Positions 36,576 through 46,008 of a DNA stretch of 64,000 bases are shown piece after piece. Each line of letters opens with the position of its first letter. The stretch's first letter is position 1. The notes below the pieces were generated by a model. It ran no database searches. It saw only the letters and a list, made by a program, of their open reading frames with translations, and had not been told where the DNA came from. Source of the stretch: an uncultured Acidobacteriota bacterium (GTDB taxonomy: Bacteria > Acidobacteriota > Terriglobia > Terriglobales > Acidobacteriaceae); assembly GCA_903832055.1 (NCBI GenBank), contig CAILAC010000016.1, positions 992,001 to 1,056,000 on the forward strand. The letters are read 5' to 3'. Made by a program: the position numbers and the translations under genes.

Positions 36576-39026
36576 ATGTCCCAATCCCTCCAACGCTCCT
36601 CTGCAATCGCCTCAATGTTCCTGTCTCTGCTCACCATCACCGCCGCCAACGCCCAGCAGGTCCGTTCCACCGCCGGCTCCATCGAACCTCCTCATTCGAT
36701 CATCCATCTCGTCCCCTCCACACGTCCCCAGGGGCAGCTCCTCGCCAGAAATGCCCACGACGCGACCTTCGAACATCTCCCCTCCGGCTACCACGTCTTT
36801 GCCGCCGCCACCGTAGCCGAAAACGCGGGCGTTGAAAGCCTCCACCTCAGCTTCGACGCCGCCACCCGACTGACCAGCATCCAATCGAAGAACAAGGACT
36901 TTGTCGTTGAATCCGGCGGCACCTGTCACGAGGGCAACACCTACAAGCAGGGCGATAGCTGCACACTTATGGTCCGCTTCAATCCCCAGGGCCCCGGCCA
37001 TCGTTCCGGCTCGCTCAGCATCGCGCACTCGGCCGAGGCCACCCCCATGTTTGTCGGCCTCACCGGCAACGGCTACGCACCCGTCATCAGCTTTACCCCA
37101 TCGCAGATCTCCACCGTTACCGGAACTGTCGCCGCCTCTGTTGGAACCATCAAGAGTGCCACCAATCTTGCAATCGACGGCGGCGATATCCTCTACATCC
37201 CCGACATTGGGAACAACATCATCAAGGAGATCGATTCCTCGGGAGCGATCAACACGTTGAGCCTCTCCTTTAATACCCCCGCATCCCTCGCTGCCGACAG
37301 TGCCGGCATCTTATACATGGCAAACACGCCAGGCAACGCTTACTACTTCGGCTTCGTCACCCCCTGGTACTCTGAAACTGGCTATGGAACCACTTACGCC
37401 GCCGGAAGCTGCACTCCCAGCACTCCTTGTGCCTTGGGCACCGTCGGGTTGTATCATCCCGCCAACATGAGTATCGACCCCAACGACAACCTCTTCTTCG
37501 AGGAAGGAACCAGAGGTGCCGCCGAGATGCCGGTTGCGAATATTGCCGGGGGCACCGGAGGCCTCAACCTCTGGTATTTGTACGACCAGTTCGCCTACGC
37601 TACTGGCAGTCCAACCTCCTTCGCCGTCGATCCCAGCGACAACATCTACGACTTCTACACTGCGTTCTCCACCACATGCATTCTCCAGGCTGAGTCGGCC
37701 TACAGCGCCGAATACTCTCCCGTGGCGAAGCGCGTTGCCGGCGGAGTCAACTGCGGCTTCACCGGCGACGGTGGCCAGGCTCGCAGCGCCGAAATCAGCA
37801 AATCCGTCGGCCAGATCGCCTTTGACATCGCTGGCAATCTCTACTTCGCCGACGCCGGCAATCAGCGCATCCGCCGCATCGAGGCCTCCACTGGAATCAT
37901 CAACACCATCGCCGGCACCGGCACCGCAGGCTACTCGGGCGACGGCGGCTCCGCCACCACCGCCACCATCGCCAATCCCTCTGGCCTCGCCGTTGACTCC
38001 CAGGGGCAGGTCTACATCCTCAGCAACGCTCCCATCGCCGGCCCCACCCAGGTCCTGCGCAAACTCGGCACCCTCGGCTTCTGGAACTACAATTCGCAAC
38101 TCAAAGGCACCACCAGTGGCACCAAGGTATTCACCGTCTCCAATAACGGAAACAGTGATATGACGCTCGCGGCAAACGCAGGCTTTACCGGCTCCAATCC
38201 CACTGACTTCTCCATCGATTCCACTGTCACCACCTGTGGACTCTCCACCGGTTCAACGCTCCCCGCAGGCCACAGTTGCTTCGTCGGGATCCGCTTCACT
38301 CCCACCGCCGGCGGCGGCCGCACCGCGTTTCTCAACTTGCTCAACAACACGGTCACCGGCTCCAACCGCATCAACCTCTTTGGCAACGGCACGCTTCCCG
38401 CCCCGGCAATGAAGATCACATCGCCAACCGCTGGTTCATCGGTAAAGGCAGGCACCACCGTCACCTTCGCCGTCAGCGTCACCGGGACTCCGCAACCCAC
38501 CGGCACCGTCACCTTTAAAGTCAACGGAGTGGCCATCGGCAGCCCCGTCGCCCTCTCTGGCGGCATCGCTTCCACCACCTTCACCCAGTCCACCGCCGCC
38601 ACGTATTCTCTTTCCGCTGTCTATAGCGGAGACGCCAATTACACCACCGCCACCGTCACCCAGAGCCTCGTCGTCACGGCCGTAAAGGTCGCTGCAGCCG
38701 TCAGCCTCGCGCGCGGTCCCGTCACCACCTCGTGCAGCTCCACAGCCTTCATCGTCCACGTCACCGCTCCCGCCGGCGTCCCCACAGGCACAGTCGAGTT
38801 AAAGAGCGGAACCACCCTCATCGCCTCCACCACCCTCAGCAAAGGTGTCGCCACACTCACCACCAGCAAGCTTCAGTCGGGTGCGCACACCTTCACCGCG
38901 CGCTACACCGGAGACATCACCCACCTCGCAGCCACCTCCGCCCCCCTCAGCGTGACCATTCCCGTCTCCGGCACCACCTGCGGCACAGGAAGAGTCACGC
39001 TCTCAACTGCCAAAATCGACTACTAA
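36576..39026 (+). CDS. Secreted NHL-repeat / choice-of-anchor / Ig-like domain protein
   Basis: Signal MSQSLQRSSAIASMFLSLLTITAANAQ; NQRIRRIEASTGIINTIAGTGTAGYSGDGGSA NHL repeat; FTPTAGGGRTAFLNL; Ig-like PTGTVTFKVNGVAIGSPVALSGGIAS...YSGDANYTTAT. Confidence 0.85.
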   Translation: MSQSLQRSSAIASMFLSLLTITAANAQQVRSTAGSIEPPHSIIHLVPSTRPQGQLLARNAHDATFEHLPSGYHVFAAATVAENAGVESLHLSFDAATRLTSIQSKNKDFVVESGGTCHEGNTYKQGDSCTLMVRFNPQGPGHRSGSLSIAHSAEATPMFVGLTGNGYAPVISFTPSQISTVTGTVAASVGTIKSATNLAIDGGDILYIPDIGNNIIKEIDSSGAINTLSLSFNTPASLAADSAGILYMANTPGNAYYFGFVTPWYSETGYGTTYAAGSCTPSTPCALGTVGLYHPANMSIDPNDNLFFEEGTRGAAEMPVANIAGGTGGLNLWYLYDQFAYATGSPTSFAVDPSDNIYDFYTAFSTTCILQAESAYSAEYSPVAKRVAGGVNCGFTGDGGQARSAEISKSVGQIAFDIAGNLYFADAGNQRIRRIEASTGIINTIAGTGTAGYSGDGGSATTATIANPSGLAVDSQGQVYILSNAPIAGPTQVLRKLGTLGFWNYNSQLKGTTSGTKVFTVSNNGNSDMTLAANAGFTGSNPTDFSIDSTVTTCGLSTGSTLPAGHSCFVGIRFTPTAGGGRTAFLNLLNNTVTGSNRINLFGNGTLPAPAMKITSPTAGSSVKAGTTVTFAVSVTGTPQPTGTVTFKVNGVAIGSPVALSGGIASTTFTQSTAATYSLSAVYSGDANYTTATVTQSLVVTAVKVAAAVSLARGPVTTSCSSTAFIVHVTAPAGVPTGTVELKSGTTLIASTTLSKGVATLTTSKLQSGAHTFTARYTGDITHLAATSAPLSVTIPVSGTTCGTGRVTLSTAKIDY

Positions 39027-39056
39027 GTCCTTTTTGGGAATTGTCTGGAGTCTGCA

Positions 39057-39094
39057 TCCCCACCCTCGCCGGGTTTCTGCCTGGCCAGGGTGGG
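39057..39094. repeat. Hairpin CCCCACCCT...AGGGTGGGG downstream of the NHL/Ig gene
   Basis: CCCCACCCTCGCC...GGCCAGGGTGGGG. Confidence 0.6.
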
Positions 39095-39800
39095 GTAAAA
39101 CAAATCTAGCTCGATAGAAAAAATGAAGATCTTCGAGCGCACGGGTTACTTCTGTCCCCCTTTTCCACGCCCTCGCCCATCCCTGTGCAAACCGTGGAGA
39201 TCCCCTCCGCAGTGCAAATCCCCCTCACGCCAACCCCTCATCAATCCAGCCCCAAACCTTGCTTTCCACCCCACACACCCATAAATCCACATACCCCGCC
39301 GCCACCCCTGTGCAAACCGTGCATCCCCGGTGACCCAATTTCCCCCAATTTCCCCGCTTTCCACTTCCCCTCAAATCCACAGCCAGGTTTTCTAAAACTT
39401 ACCCCTCGCGCAAACCCGCGCCAATCAAGGTTTCCCCACGCATTTCCACTTTCCCACGCTGAACGGGTACTACGACGGCTCTTATTACTTTCTTCTTTAT
39501 CCTTTTCCTCAGTACCCCGTAGCTCTCTTCATCAGCCGTTCTCGGCCTGCCTTGCCCCGCCGAGGCTGCTAACTCCGCTGACAAGTCTTCTTTCTGACAT
39601 TTCGCCCCACGTTTTCCACCAACAGACCCTTCGCAAAATCAATACAATCAATCCAGACTAGGCGTTCCGCGGCTCCCGTGGTGTAAATTGGCATCACGCC
39701 CGCAACTCCTGCTCGACGAGAGGAATTAACCATGTCAGGGCTCGAAATCGACGTTCTCGAATCAAACTTCTCAACCAGCCCGGTCGCCCCAGGGGGAACC

Positions 39801-40940
39801 ATGGAAATCACCGTAACCCGCCAGGACCTCCTCAAGGAACTCACCGCGATTCAGTCCGTCGTCGAGCGCAAGACCACCATCCCCATCCTCTCCAACTTCC
39901 TCATTGAAGTGGACCCCGATGCGGACGTCGTCCACATCACCGCTACCGATCTCGACCAGGCCATCCGCACCAGCCTCAAGGCCAAGGTCAAAAAGGCCGG
40001 CGCATGCACCATCCCCGCCCGCAAGCTCTTTGACTATGTCAAGCTCCTCGCTGACGGCGATATCTCCATCAAGCTCCTCGAAAATCACTGGGTCCAGATC
40101 CGCTCCGGCCGGTCAAACACCAAGATGGTCGGTCTCGGCCGCGCCAACTATCCCCAAGTCCCCGAGCTGCCCACCATCTCCAGCACTAAAATCCCCGTCG
40201 CCGTCCTCAAGGGCCTCATCGCTCGCACCATCTTCTCCATCTCCAACGAGGAGTCACGCTACACGCTCAACGGCGCCCTCCTCATCCTCAAGGCTGAATC
40301 CATCGCCATGGTCGCCACCGACGGCCACCGCCTCGCCTTTGTCGAAAAGGCAGAGGAACTGCTCGACGGCGTCTCCGGTGAAAAGCGCATCCTCATCCCG
40401 CGCAAAGCCCTCGCCGAGCTCCAGTCACTGCTTTCAAACACCGACGCCACTCACATCGAATTCGCCGACGACGACCTCTGGCTCTTCTTCCGCATCGGCC
40501 ACCGCACCCTCTCCAGCCGCAAGCTCACCGGCCAGTTCCCCAACTACGAAGCTGTCATGCCCAAAGACAACACCCGTTTCGTCGTCGTTCGCAACTCCGA
40601 GCTCGCCGCCGCCATCGGCCGCGTCGCCCAGTTCGCCGACGAACGCTCCGGCGCAGTTCGCATCAAGCTCGAGCAAAATGAAGTCAAGATTTCCGCCCAG
40701 TCCAACGAGTCCGGCGAGTCTGAAGATACCATCGAAACCCCCTACACCAACGACCCACTCGTCGTAGGATTCAACTCGAGCTACATGCTCGACTTCCTCA
40801 AAGCCCTCGGCAACGATGGCGAAGTCCGCCTCGAATTTAAAGACGGCCAGTCCGCCGGCCAGATGCGTCCCGAGGCAGGCCCCGACGACCCAGGTGGCGA
40901 ATACAAGTACCGCTATGTCCTCATGCCCATGCGTATCTGA
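39801..40940 (+). CDS. dnaN: DNA polymerase III beta (sliding clamp)
   Basis: MEITVTRQDLLKELTAIQSVVERKTTIPILSNFLIEV...; PNYEAVMP; C-terminal YRYVLMPMRI. ATG 39801 preferred over the extended ORF at 39732. Confidence 0.95.
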   Translation: MEITVTRQDLLKELTAIQSVVERKTTIPILSNFLIEVDPDADVVHITATDLDQAIRTSLKAKVKKAGACTIPARKLFDYVKLLADGDISIKLLENHWVQIRSGRSNTKMVGLGRANYPQVPELPTISSTKIPVAVLKGLIARTIFSISNEESRYTLNGALLILKAESIAMVATDGHRLAFVEKAEELLDGVSGEKRILIPRKALAELQSLLSNTDATHIEFADDDLWLFFRIGHRTLSSRKLTGQFPNYEAVMPKDNTRFVVVRNSELAAAIGRVAQFADERSGAVRIKLEQNEVKISAQSNESGESEDTIETPYTNDPLVVGFNSSYMLDFLKALGNDGEVRLEFKDGQSAGQMRPEAGPDDPGGEYKYRYVLMPMRI

Positions 40941-40973
40941 GCGTTTCCTTCCTTAGCAGCGAGCATTTCAGGT

Positions 40974-40997
40974 AAGCCGGGGATCAATCCCCGGCTT
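40974..40997 (+). terminator. Hairpin terminator after dnaN
   Basis: AAGCCGGGG ATCAAT CCCCGGCTT. Confidence 0.65.
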
Positions 40998-41118
40998 ATT
41001 TGCGTTTCAGTCAATGTAGCCCGGGTGCCCTATCCCTTCCGCAACATCAGCTGAAAGGGAGGGAAGGGCAAATGCCCCAATCGTCGCCTTTGCCGCTGCT
41101 GTTGCCCATGTTTTCTGG

Positions 41119-41145
41119 CTGTCATTCCCGCCCGGGAATCTGCTT
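41119..41145. repeat. Dispersed repeat CTGTCATTCCCGCCCGGGAATCTGCT, copy 2
   Basis: Matches 9589-9616. Confidence 0.6.
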
Positions 41146-41413
41146 CTCCTCCTTCGTCCCTTCCGCAGACGCAGATATGGGTCTGCCCCAGCTTCAAGCG
41201 CCAAAGGCGCGCCGACATCCTAACCCAGCTCATAGGTTTAGGTAATGTAATCCGGTTGATGGAAGAGGACTGAAAGCCCTACCTGTTGCTCTTGACCGTA
41301 CATAAAGTGAATCAAATCAACACAGTATCGCCCGTCATTGGAAGACTGCCGTCAATCTGATGTAATCTCTGTGACATCAGGAAGCGAACGCATTTGCAAC
41401 AGGAGCGTGCATC

Positions 41414-41857
41414 ATGCCTCCCTACCCCGTCCTTGAATTTGACTGGAAACTCCTCCCCAACATCGCCGACAACATCTGGCAGGCCCAAATGGCTGGCTGG
41501 GAACGCGTTCTCACCTATCGAGGACCCCTCCCCACCGAGGACAGCCGCGAAATTCGCAAGCAAACCATGATGTATGAGGTGGGTGGTCAGACATACCAGA
41601 TTCCGACCTTTCCCAAAGGCACACCAAACGCCGCCGTCAACTCCCGCGACGAGTATCCCTTCGCCTGCACCGTCGAGGGAGCTTCAATGTCCGGCAGCCG
41701 CCAGCCCTGGGTAGGCTCCGTCCCGCCCAGAGAGAATTCCATCCAGGGCGGCATGATCGCTGCTTTCATCAAAAAGAACAACATCACCGCCACCGGCGAC
41801 AACCGCAGGTTTGAGGTCCGCGTCATCAACCACCCCAGAGGCCCCGTTCGCCCATAA
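41414..41857 (+). CDS. NucA/NucB-type deoxyribonuclease domain protein
   Basis: SRDEYPFACTVEGASMSGSRQPWVGSVPPRENSIQGGMIAAFIKKNNITATGDNRRFEVRVIN matches the DEYPFA...P..EN..QGG..AF...N pattern of NucA/NucB. Confidence 0.65.
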   Translation: MPPYPVLEFDWKLLPNIADNIWQAQMAGWERVLTYRGPLPTEDSREIRKQTMMYEVGGQTYQIPTFPKGTPNAAVNSRDEYPFACTVEGASMSGSRQPWVGSVPPRENSIQGGMIAAFIKKNNITATGDNRRFEVRVINHPRGPVRP

Positions 41858-41960
41858 AACGCCCATTGGTAGCGAGCCGGGGGCCTCTTCTCCGCCACTG
41901 CACCTGGGCAGTTAAGGTGAGATCAAACGGCTCCAGATCCACCTATCGTGCTACAGACCG

Positions 41961-42770
41961 TTACCCCACCACAGCCGCCACCGGTCCGTCGTACCACTGC
42001 AAAGTTGATGGCCGCAAAGAAAGCTTTCGGACTTTCAAATGGTACTGGCGCCCCGGGCCTGACTGGCACACCAGGTAATAGTTGCCCGTTTCATCATTGT
42101 CTGCCCCTAGATCCCATGCCGCGTAGGTCGCGGGCGTCGTTCCGCCGGTGATGCCAAATCCCACAATCGTCAGATAAATCATGTCTGGCAACGTCAGGTA
42201 TTGGCAGCCATACGAAGGATCAAGGTACTTCCCGCCGTAGGAAACTACCTTGTGATTGTCCCACCGGTACAACCCCTGGTTTCCCAGATCGTCGTCGACA
42301 ATGCCTCCCCGCGTGACGTTCGGCTTCAGGTTCAGCACCCCGGCTTTAGGATGCCGGGAAATGAAGCCGACTTTGGAGCCGTTCAGCAGCGGACCCGAAA
42401 AAGGTGTGACTGTGACTCCAGCCTCGGCAATACCCAGTCCAAAAGGCCACGGAGCGATCATCAGAGTTTTCAACCCGACCGCAAACGCCTGGCACTCCTT
42501 CGATTGAGGAGCTGTATCCAGCACCAGAGGCGATCCGCACGATCCTCCTCCCGCCCATGTCCATCCAGAGTCGTGCAGCCATTCAACATATGTTTTGAAG
42601 AGAAGTTCAACCTTCATCGCCTCGGTATCGCCCGTCCGAGAGAGTTGTCGGAATGCCTTCATGACTGCAATGCCCGGCAGCGGGCTCGTGTTGAAGGTTT
42701 GTTCTGCATCGTCGATCACAAGTGGTGCATTCCTGCGGCTCCACCAGTCGCAGTAGTTGAGAAATTTCAT
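41961..42770 (-). CDS. Hypothetical protein with candidate Cys/His/Asp (transglutaminase/cysteine-protease-like) residues
   Basis: SKECQAFAVGLKTL...RWDNHKVVSYGGKYLDPSYG; convergent with the nuclease gene. Confidence 0.5.
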   Translation of the reverse strand: MKFLNYCDWWSRRNAPLVIDDAEQTFNTSPLPGIAVMKAFRQLSRTGDTEAMKVELLFKTYVEWLHDSGWTWAGGGSCGSPLVLDTAPQSKECQAFAVGLKTLMIAPWPFGLGIAEAGVTVTPFSGPLLNGSKVGFISRHPKAGVLNLKPNVTRGGIVDDDLGNQGLYRWDNHKVVSYGGKYLDPSYGCQYLTLPDMIYLTIVGFGITGGTTPATYAAWDLGADNDETGNYYLVCQSGPGRQYHLKVRKLSLRPSTLQWYDGPVAAVVG

Positions 42771-42895
42771 AGGGGGAAGAACCTCGCAGCAACTATAGGC
42801 CAAGCTTGATGTGTGAGCAATCAGACATCACAGGCATAGCTGAAAATTCACATGATCATCCCTGTCAAGATTCCTTTCCCCTCAGAAAAAGCAAG

Positions 42896-42920
42896 AATGC
42901 CGGGGACTGACCCCGGCATT
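42896..42920 (-). terminator. Intrinsic terminator after parB
   Basis: AATGCCGGGG ACTGA CCCCGGCATT; minus strand continues CTTGCTTTTTC. Confidence 0.75.
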
Positions 42921-42952
42921 GCTCTTATCTCCTATTCCCTGCTCCATTGTCT

Positions 42953-43864
42953 CTAGTCGTTCACAATCCGCTCCAGCAGCGAATCAAAATCCTCCAGCCG
43001 CCCATACTCGATAATCACGCGTCCGCGTCCGTTCTTGTCCTCAATCTTCACCCGCAATCCCAGCGCTCGCTGCAACCTCTGCTGCGCCTCCTTTACATTC
43101 GGATCAATCAACGGCATCTGCGCTATCTCCTTCTTCGCTTGCCGCTCAGGGAACAGGTGGTTCTGCACAAACGTCTCAGTTTGGCGAACAGAAAGCGAAA
43201 GTGCTAGAATCTTGGCAGTGACTTCCTCCGCATCCTCCAGATGGTCAAGCGTAAGAAGTACGCGTGCATGGCTGAAGCTCAATACACCGGAGCCTATCTT
43301 GTCCTGCACGCTCACTGGCAGTTTCAGCAACCTCAGAAAGTTCCCCACCGTCCCGCGGTCCTTGCCCGTGCGGTGCGCCATCTGCTCCTGCGTCATGCCA
43401 AACTCGCGGCCCAAGCGTTCATACGCACGCGCCTGCTCGATCGGGTTCAGATCCGCCCGCTGCAGGTTTTCGACAATCGTGATCTCCAGCGCCTGCTCAT
43501 CTGAAACCTGGCGCAGAATTGCAGGAATCGTTGCCTTGCCCGCCCGTTTCGAGGCCATCAACCGGCGCTCACCCGCAATCAGCTGGTAGCGCCCATCCGG
43601 CAGCGCTCGCACCAGAATTGGCTGTACGACACCATTCGCCTGAATTGATTCCGCCAGCTCGCTCAGCAGCTTTTCGTCAAAATGCGTGCGGGTCTGAAAT
43701 GGATTCCGCTCAATTTGGTCAACTGGAATCTCCAGCGGTTTACCTGTCGAAACCACCTCCGATTCCGGTGTGGCAGCTGCCACCACGCGCGGCAACAGCG
43801 AATCCAGTCCCTTGCCCAATGCGCGGCGATCTGCCCCTGGCCGTTTATTCTCCAACATAGCCAT
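42953..43864 (-). CDS. parB: ParB/Spo0J chromosome partitioning protein
   Basis: RRALGKGLDSLLPR, IERNPFQTRTHFDEKLLSELAESIQANGVVQPILVR, ALEITIVENLQRADLNPIEQARAYERL. The extended ORF N-terminus reads through a parS site, so the internal Met at 43864 is chosen. Confidence 0.95.
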   Translation of the reverse strand: MAMLENKRPGADRRALGKGLDSLLPRVVAAATPESEVVSTGKPLEIPVDQIERNPFQTRTHFDEKLLSELAESIQANGVVQPILVRALPDGRYQLIAGERRLMASKRAGKATIPAILRQVSDEQALEITIVENLQRADLNPIEQARAYERLGREFGMTQEQMAHRTGKDRGTVGNFLRLLKLPVSVQDKIGSGVLSFSHARVLLTLDHLEDAEEVTAKILALSLSVRQTETFVQNHLFPERQAKKEIAQMPLIDPNVKEAQQRLQRALGLRVKIEDKNGRGRVIIEYGRLEDFDSLLERIVND

Positions 43865-43900
43865 CACTTTTATCTCCCCATCCCAAATCAAATTCCAAAA

Positions 43901-43916
43901 TGTTACACGTGTAACA
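43901..43916. promoter_or_regulatory. parS site 1 TGTTACACGTGTAACA
   Basis: Perfect 16-bp palindrome in the parA-parB intergenic region. Confidence 0.9.
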
Positions 43917-44020
43917 TTTTGCTTCGCAATACACTTCCAGCCCATCAGGATTGGAAAATGCAGCCAGACTTTGCCGGGAATTACCACTTGAACCCGACCA
44001 ATCCGCCCAGGACCCCAAAT

Positions 44021-44036
44021 TGTTACACGTGTAACA
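44021..44036. promoter_or_regulatory. parS site 2 TGTTACACGTGTAACA
   Basis: Identical to site 1, exactly 120 bp away. Confidence 0.9.
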
Positions 44037-44064
44037 ATTTGCCCTCACCCCTCAGCCGCCAAAC

Positions 44065-44934
44065 TCAGCCATACGGCCAGAACTTCACCGTCTTGCCCGT
44101 TTTGCTCGCAGCCTGAGCTTCCGCAGCCGCCTGCTTCCGCGCTTCTGCCCTCGGATTGGGAATCTGGTTGCGCTCCATAAACTCAGCTGCCAGCTCAAAA
44201 TACGCCTCGGTTCCCCGTGAACGCGCATCATAGAGCGCGACAGGTTTCCCGTGGCTCGGCGCCTCCGCCAGCCGGATATTCCGCGGAATCACCGTCCGAA
44301 ACAGCCGGTCCTTGAAATACTCACGCAACGTCTCCGTCACCTGCTGCGCCAGGTTGGTCCGGTCGTCATACATCGTCAGCAGCACGCCCTCAATCGTCAG
44401 TCGCGGATTGAAAGCTGCCCGCACCCGCTCCAGCGTCGAGACCAGCTCCGAAATCCCTTCCAGCGCAAAATACTCCGCCTGCATTGGCACGACCAGGCTA
44501 TCGGCCGCGGCGAGTGAATTCAGTGTCAGCAAATCCAAAGCTGGCGGGCAGTCGAGCACCACGAGATCAAATTTGCCCTGAACAGGTGCAAGCGCGGCCC
44601 GGAGGCGCAGAGCACGGTCGTCGGCGCCAGCCAGTTCAATGTTGGCGCCAGTCAGATTCTTGCTGCCGGGCAGCAATGTCAGGTTGGCAATCTCGGTCGG
44701 TAGCAGCACCTGCGCGGCTGGAGCATCGCCCATCAGTACGTCATAGATGGAGTGGCGGTTGTCGTCGCGCTGCACTCCAACCCCGGAAGTGGCATTGGCC
44801 TGGGGGTCACAATCGACGAGAAGGATCTTTAATCCGTCGAGGGCGAGGCAGGCAGCGAGGTTGATTGCGGTGGTGGTTTTGCCCACGCCGCCTTTTTGAT
44901 TAACGATTCCTAAAATCTTGCCCATGGAAATCAA
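44065..44934 (-). CDS. parA: ParA/Soj chromosome partitioning ATPase
   Basis: GKILGIVNQKGGVGKTTTAINLAACLALDGLKILLVDCDPQANATSGVG. Confidence 0.96.
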   Translation of the reverse strand: MISMGKILGIVNQKGGVGKTTTAINLAACLALDGLKILLVDCDPQANATSGVGVQRDDNRHSIYDVLMGDAPAAQVLLPTEIANLTLLPGSKNLTGANIELAGADDRALRLRAALAPVQGKFDLVVLDCPPALDLLTLNSLAAADSLVVPMQAEYFALEGISELVSTLERVRAAFNPRLTIEGVLLTMYDDRTNLAQQVTETLREYFKDRLFRTVIPRNIRLAEAPSHGKPVALYDARSRGTEAYFELAAEFMERNQIPNPRAEARKQAAAEAQAASKTGKTVKFWPYG

Positions 44935-45154
44935 GACTATCTGGAACGCTGTGCAAACGAAAGCAGCTTGACACGCGTTTTCAAGAAGACAGCCTGTGGA
45001 GAACTTTTGCGGAGGGATGAGTTTCTGAGAGCGAAAGCATTGATTCGACTGGGGTTCTGGCTGTCACAAGCAGGCTATCTGGAATCCACAGGGCTGTGGA
45101 CGGCGGTGGAAAAGTGAAAAGAAAAAGCGATAAATTCTTGTACTTTCCGGAAAA

Positions 45155-45170
45155 TGTTACGCGTGGAACA
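45155..45170. promoter_or_regulatory. parS-like site 3 TGTTACGCGTGGAACA
   Basis: Matches TGTTNCrCGTGnAACA core. Confidence 0.75.
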
Positions 45171-45264
45171 TTTCTGGTACTGGAGCATTTTACGAGCCGC
45201 AGAAGACATCTGTGAATCAAGCGAAGGAGTGGCGGGAGGATGCAGGCCGAAGGGCCGGCGCAAT

Positions 45265-45280
45265 TGTTACACGTGTAACA
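45265..45280. promoter_or_regulatory. parS site 4 TGTTACACGTGTAACA
   Basis: Identical to sites 1 and 2, between parA and rsmG. Confidence 0.9.
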
Positions 45281-45338
45281 ATTGGCTGAAATGCGACAAT
45301 TTGATGTTGAAATGCAAGAAATCGAGGTTGAATGGAGA

Positions 45339-45956
45339 TTATTGCAATTTGCCGATGAGCAGCACACGATTTGTTCCACGCGGCAGGGGGGCGGATGGCA
45401 GCCACTGGAGGCGACTGGTGCCTTCGGCGAGCGACTGGATGGACGAGCAGTCCTCCAGTGTTGTGAGGACTGCCAGGGAGCCCTGGGTGGCGAGTCGCTC
45501 AAGAGCGGCGGGGATGGCCTGTTGCATGTTGTCCACGGCGCGAAGGGTGACGCAGTCGAATCTGGGGGCGAGGGTTTCGGCCCGGGCCGAGTGGACGGCT
45601 ACTTTGACTTCCAGGGTGCGGACGGCTTCGCGGAGGAAGGCGGCCTTCTTGTTCTGGGATTCGGCGAGGGTGACGGCGATCTCAGGGCGAAGGAGTGCGA
45701 TGGGCAGACCGGGGAATCCGGCTCCTGAGCCGAAGTCGAGCAGGGTAGCGATGCCGGGCGGCAGGAGGCGGGCGCAAAGAATGGATTCGAGGAAGTGGCG
45801 GCTGAGAATACCCTCCTCATCGCGGATGGCGGTGAGGTTGGTTTTGGCATTCCATTTGAGCAGCAGCGCGAGATAAGCCGCGAATTTGCTGGTGAGTTGG
45901 GGAGGCAGCGGGGTGCTGCCGGCTTCCTGAAGGAGTTGATTGAGGCGGTTGGGCAT
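45339..45956 (-). CDS. rsmG: 16S rRNA (guanine527-N7)-methyltransferase
   Basis: NLTAIRDEEGILSRHFLESILCARLLPPGIATLLDFGSGAGFPGLPIALLRPEIAVTLAESQNKKAAFL. Confidence 0.93.
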   Translation of the reverse strand: MPNRLNQLLQEAGSTPLPPQLTSKFAAYLALLLKWNAKTNLTAIRDEEGILSRHFLESILCARLLPPGIATLLDFGSGAGFPGLPIALLRPEIAVTLAESQNKKAAFLREAVRTLEVKVAVHSARAETLAPRFDCVTLRAVDNMQQAIPAALERLATQGSLAVLTTLEDCSSIQSLAEGTSRLQWLPSAPLPRGTNRVLLIGKLQ

Positions 45957-45980
45957 CTTCTGGCACGTTAATGGAAGCAA

Positions 45981-46000
45981 GTGTGAGTGTGAAGTGTGAG
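45981..46000. repeat. Third locus of the CACACTCACACTT repeat family
   Basis: gtgtgagtgtgaagtgtgag. Confidence 0.65.
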
Positions 46001-46008
46001 AAGCAGAT

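Larger units (their letters stand above)
44935..45338. other. Candidate replication-origin region between parA and rsmG
   Basis: AT-richer, DnaA-box-like TGTGGAGAA (44995), TCCACAGGGCTGTGGA (45085-45100), two parS-like sites, visible base-composition strand switch. Confidence 0.45.

Noticed and set aside
45372-45387. Fifth parS (TGTTCCACGCGGCAGG)
   Set aside because: Only the left half matches and it lies in the rsmG coding 3' end; likely coincidental.
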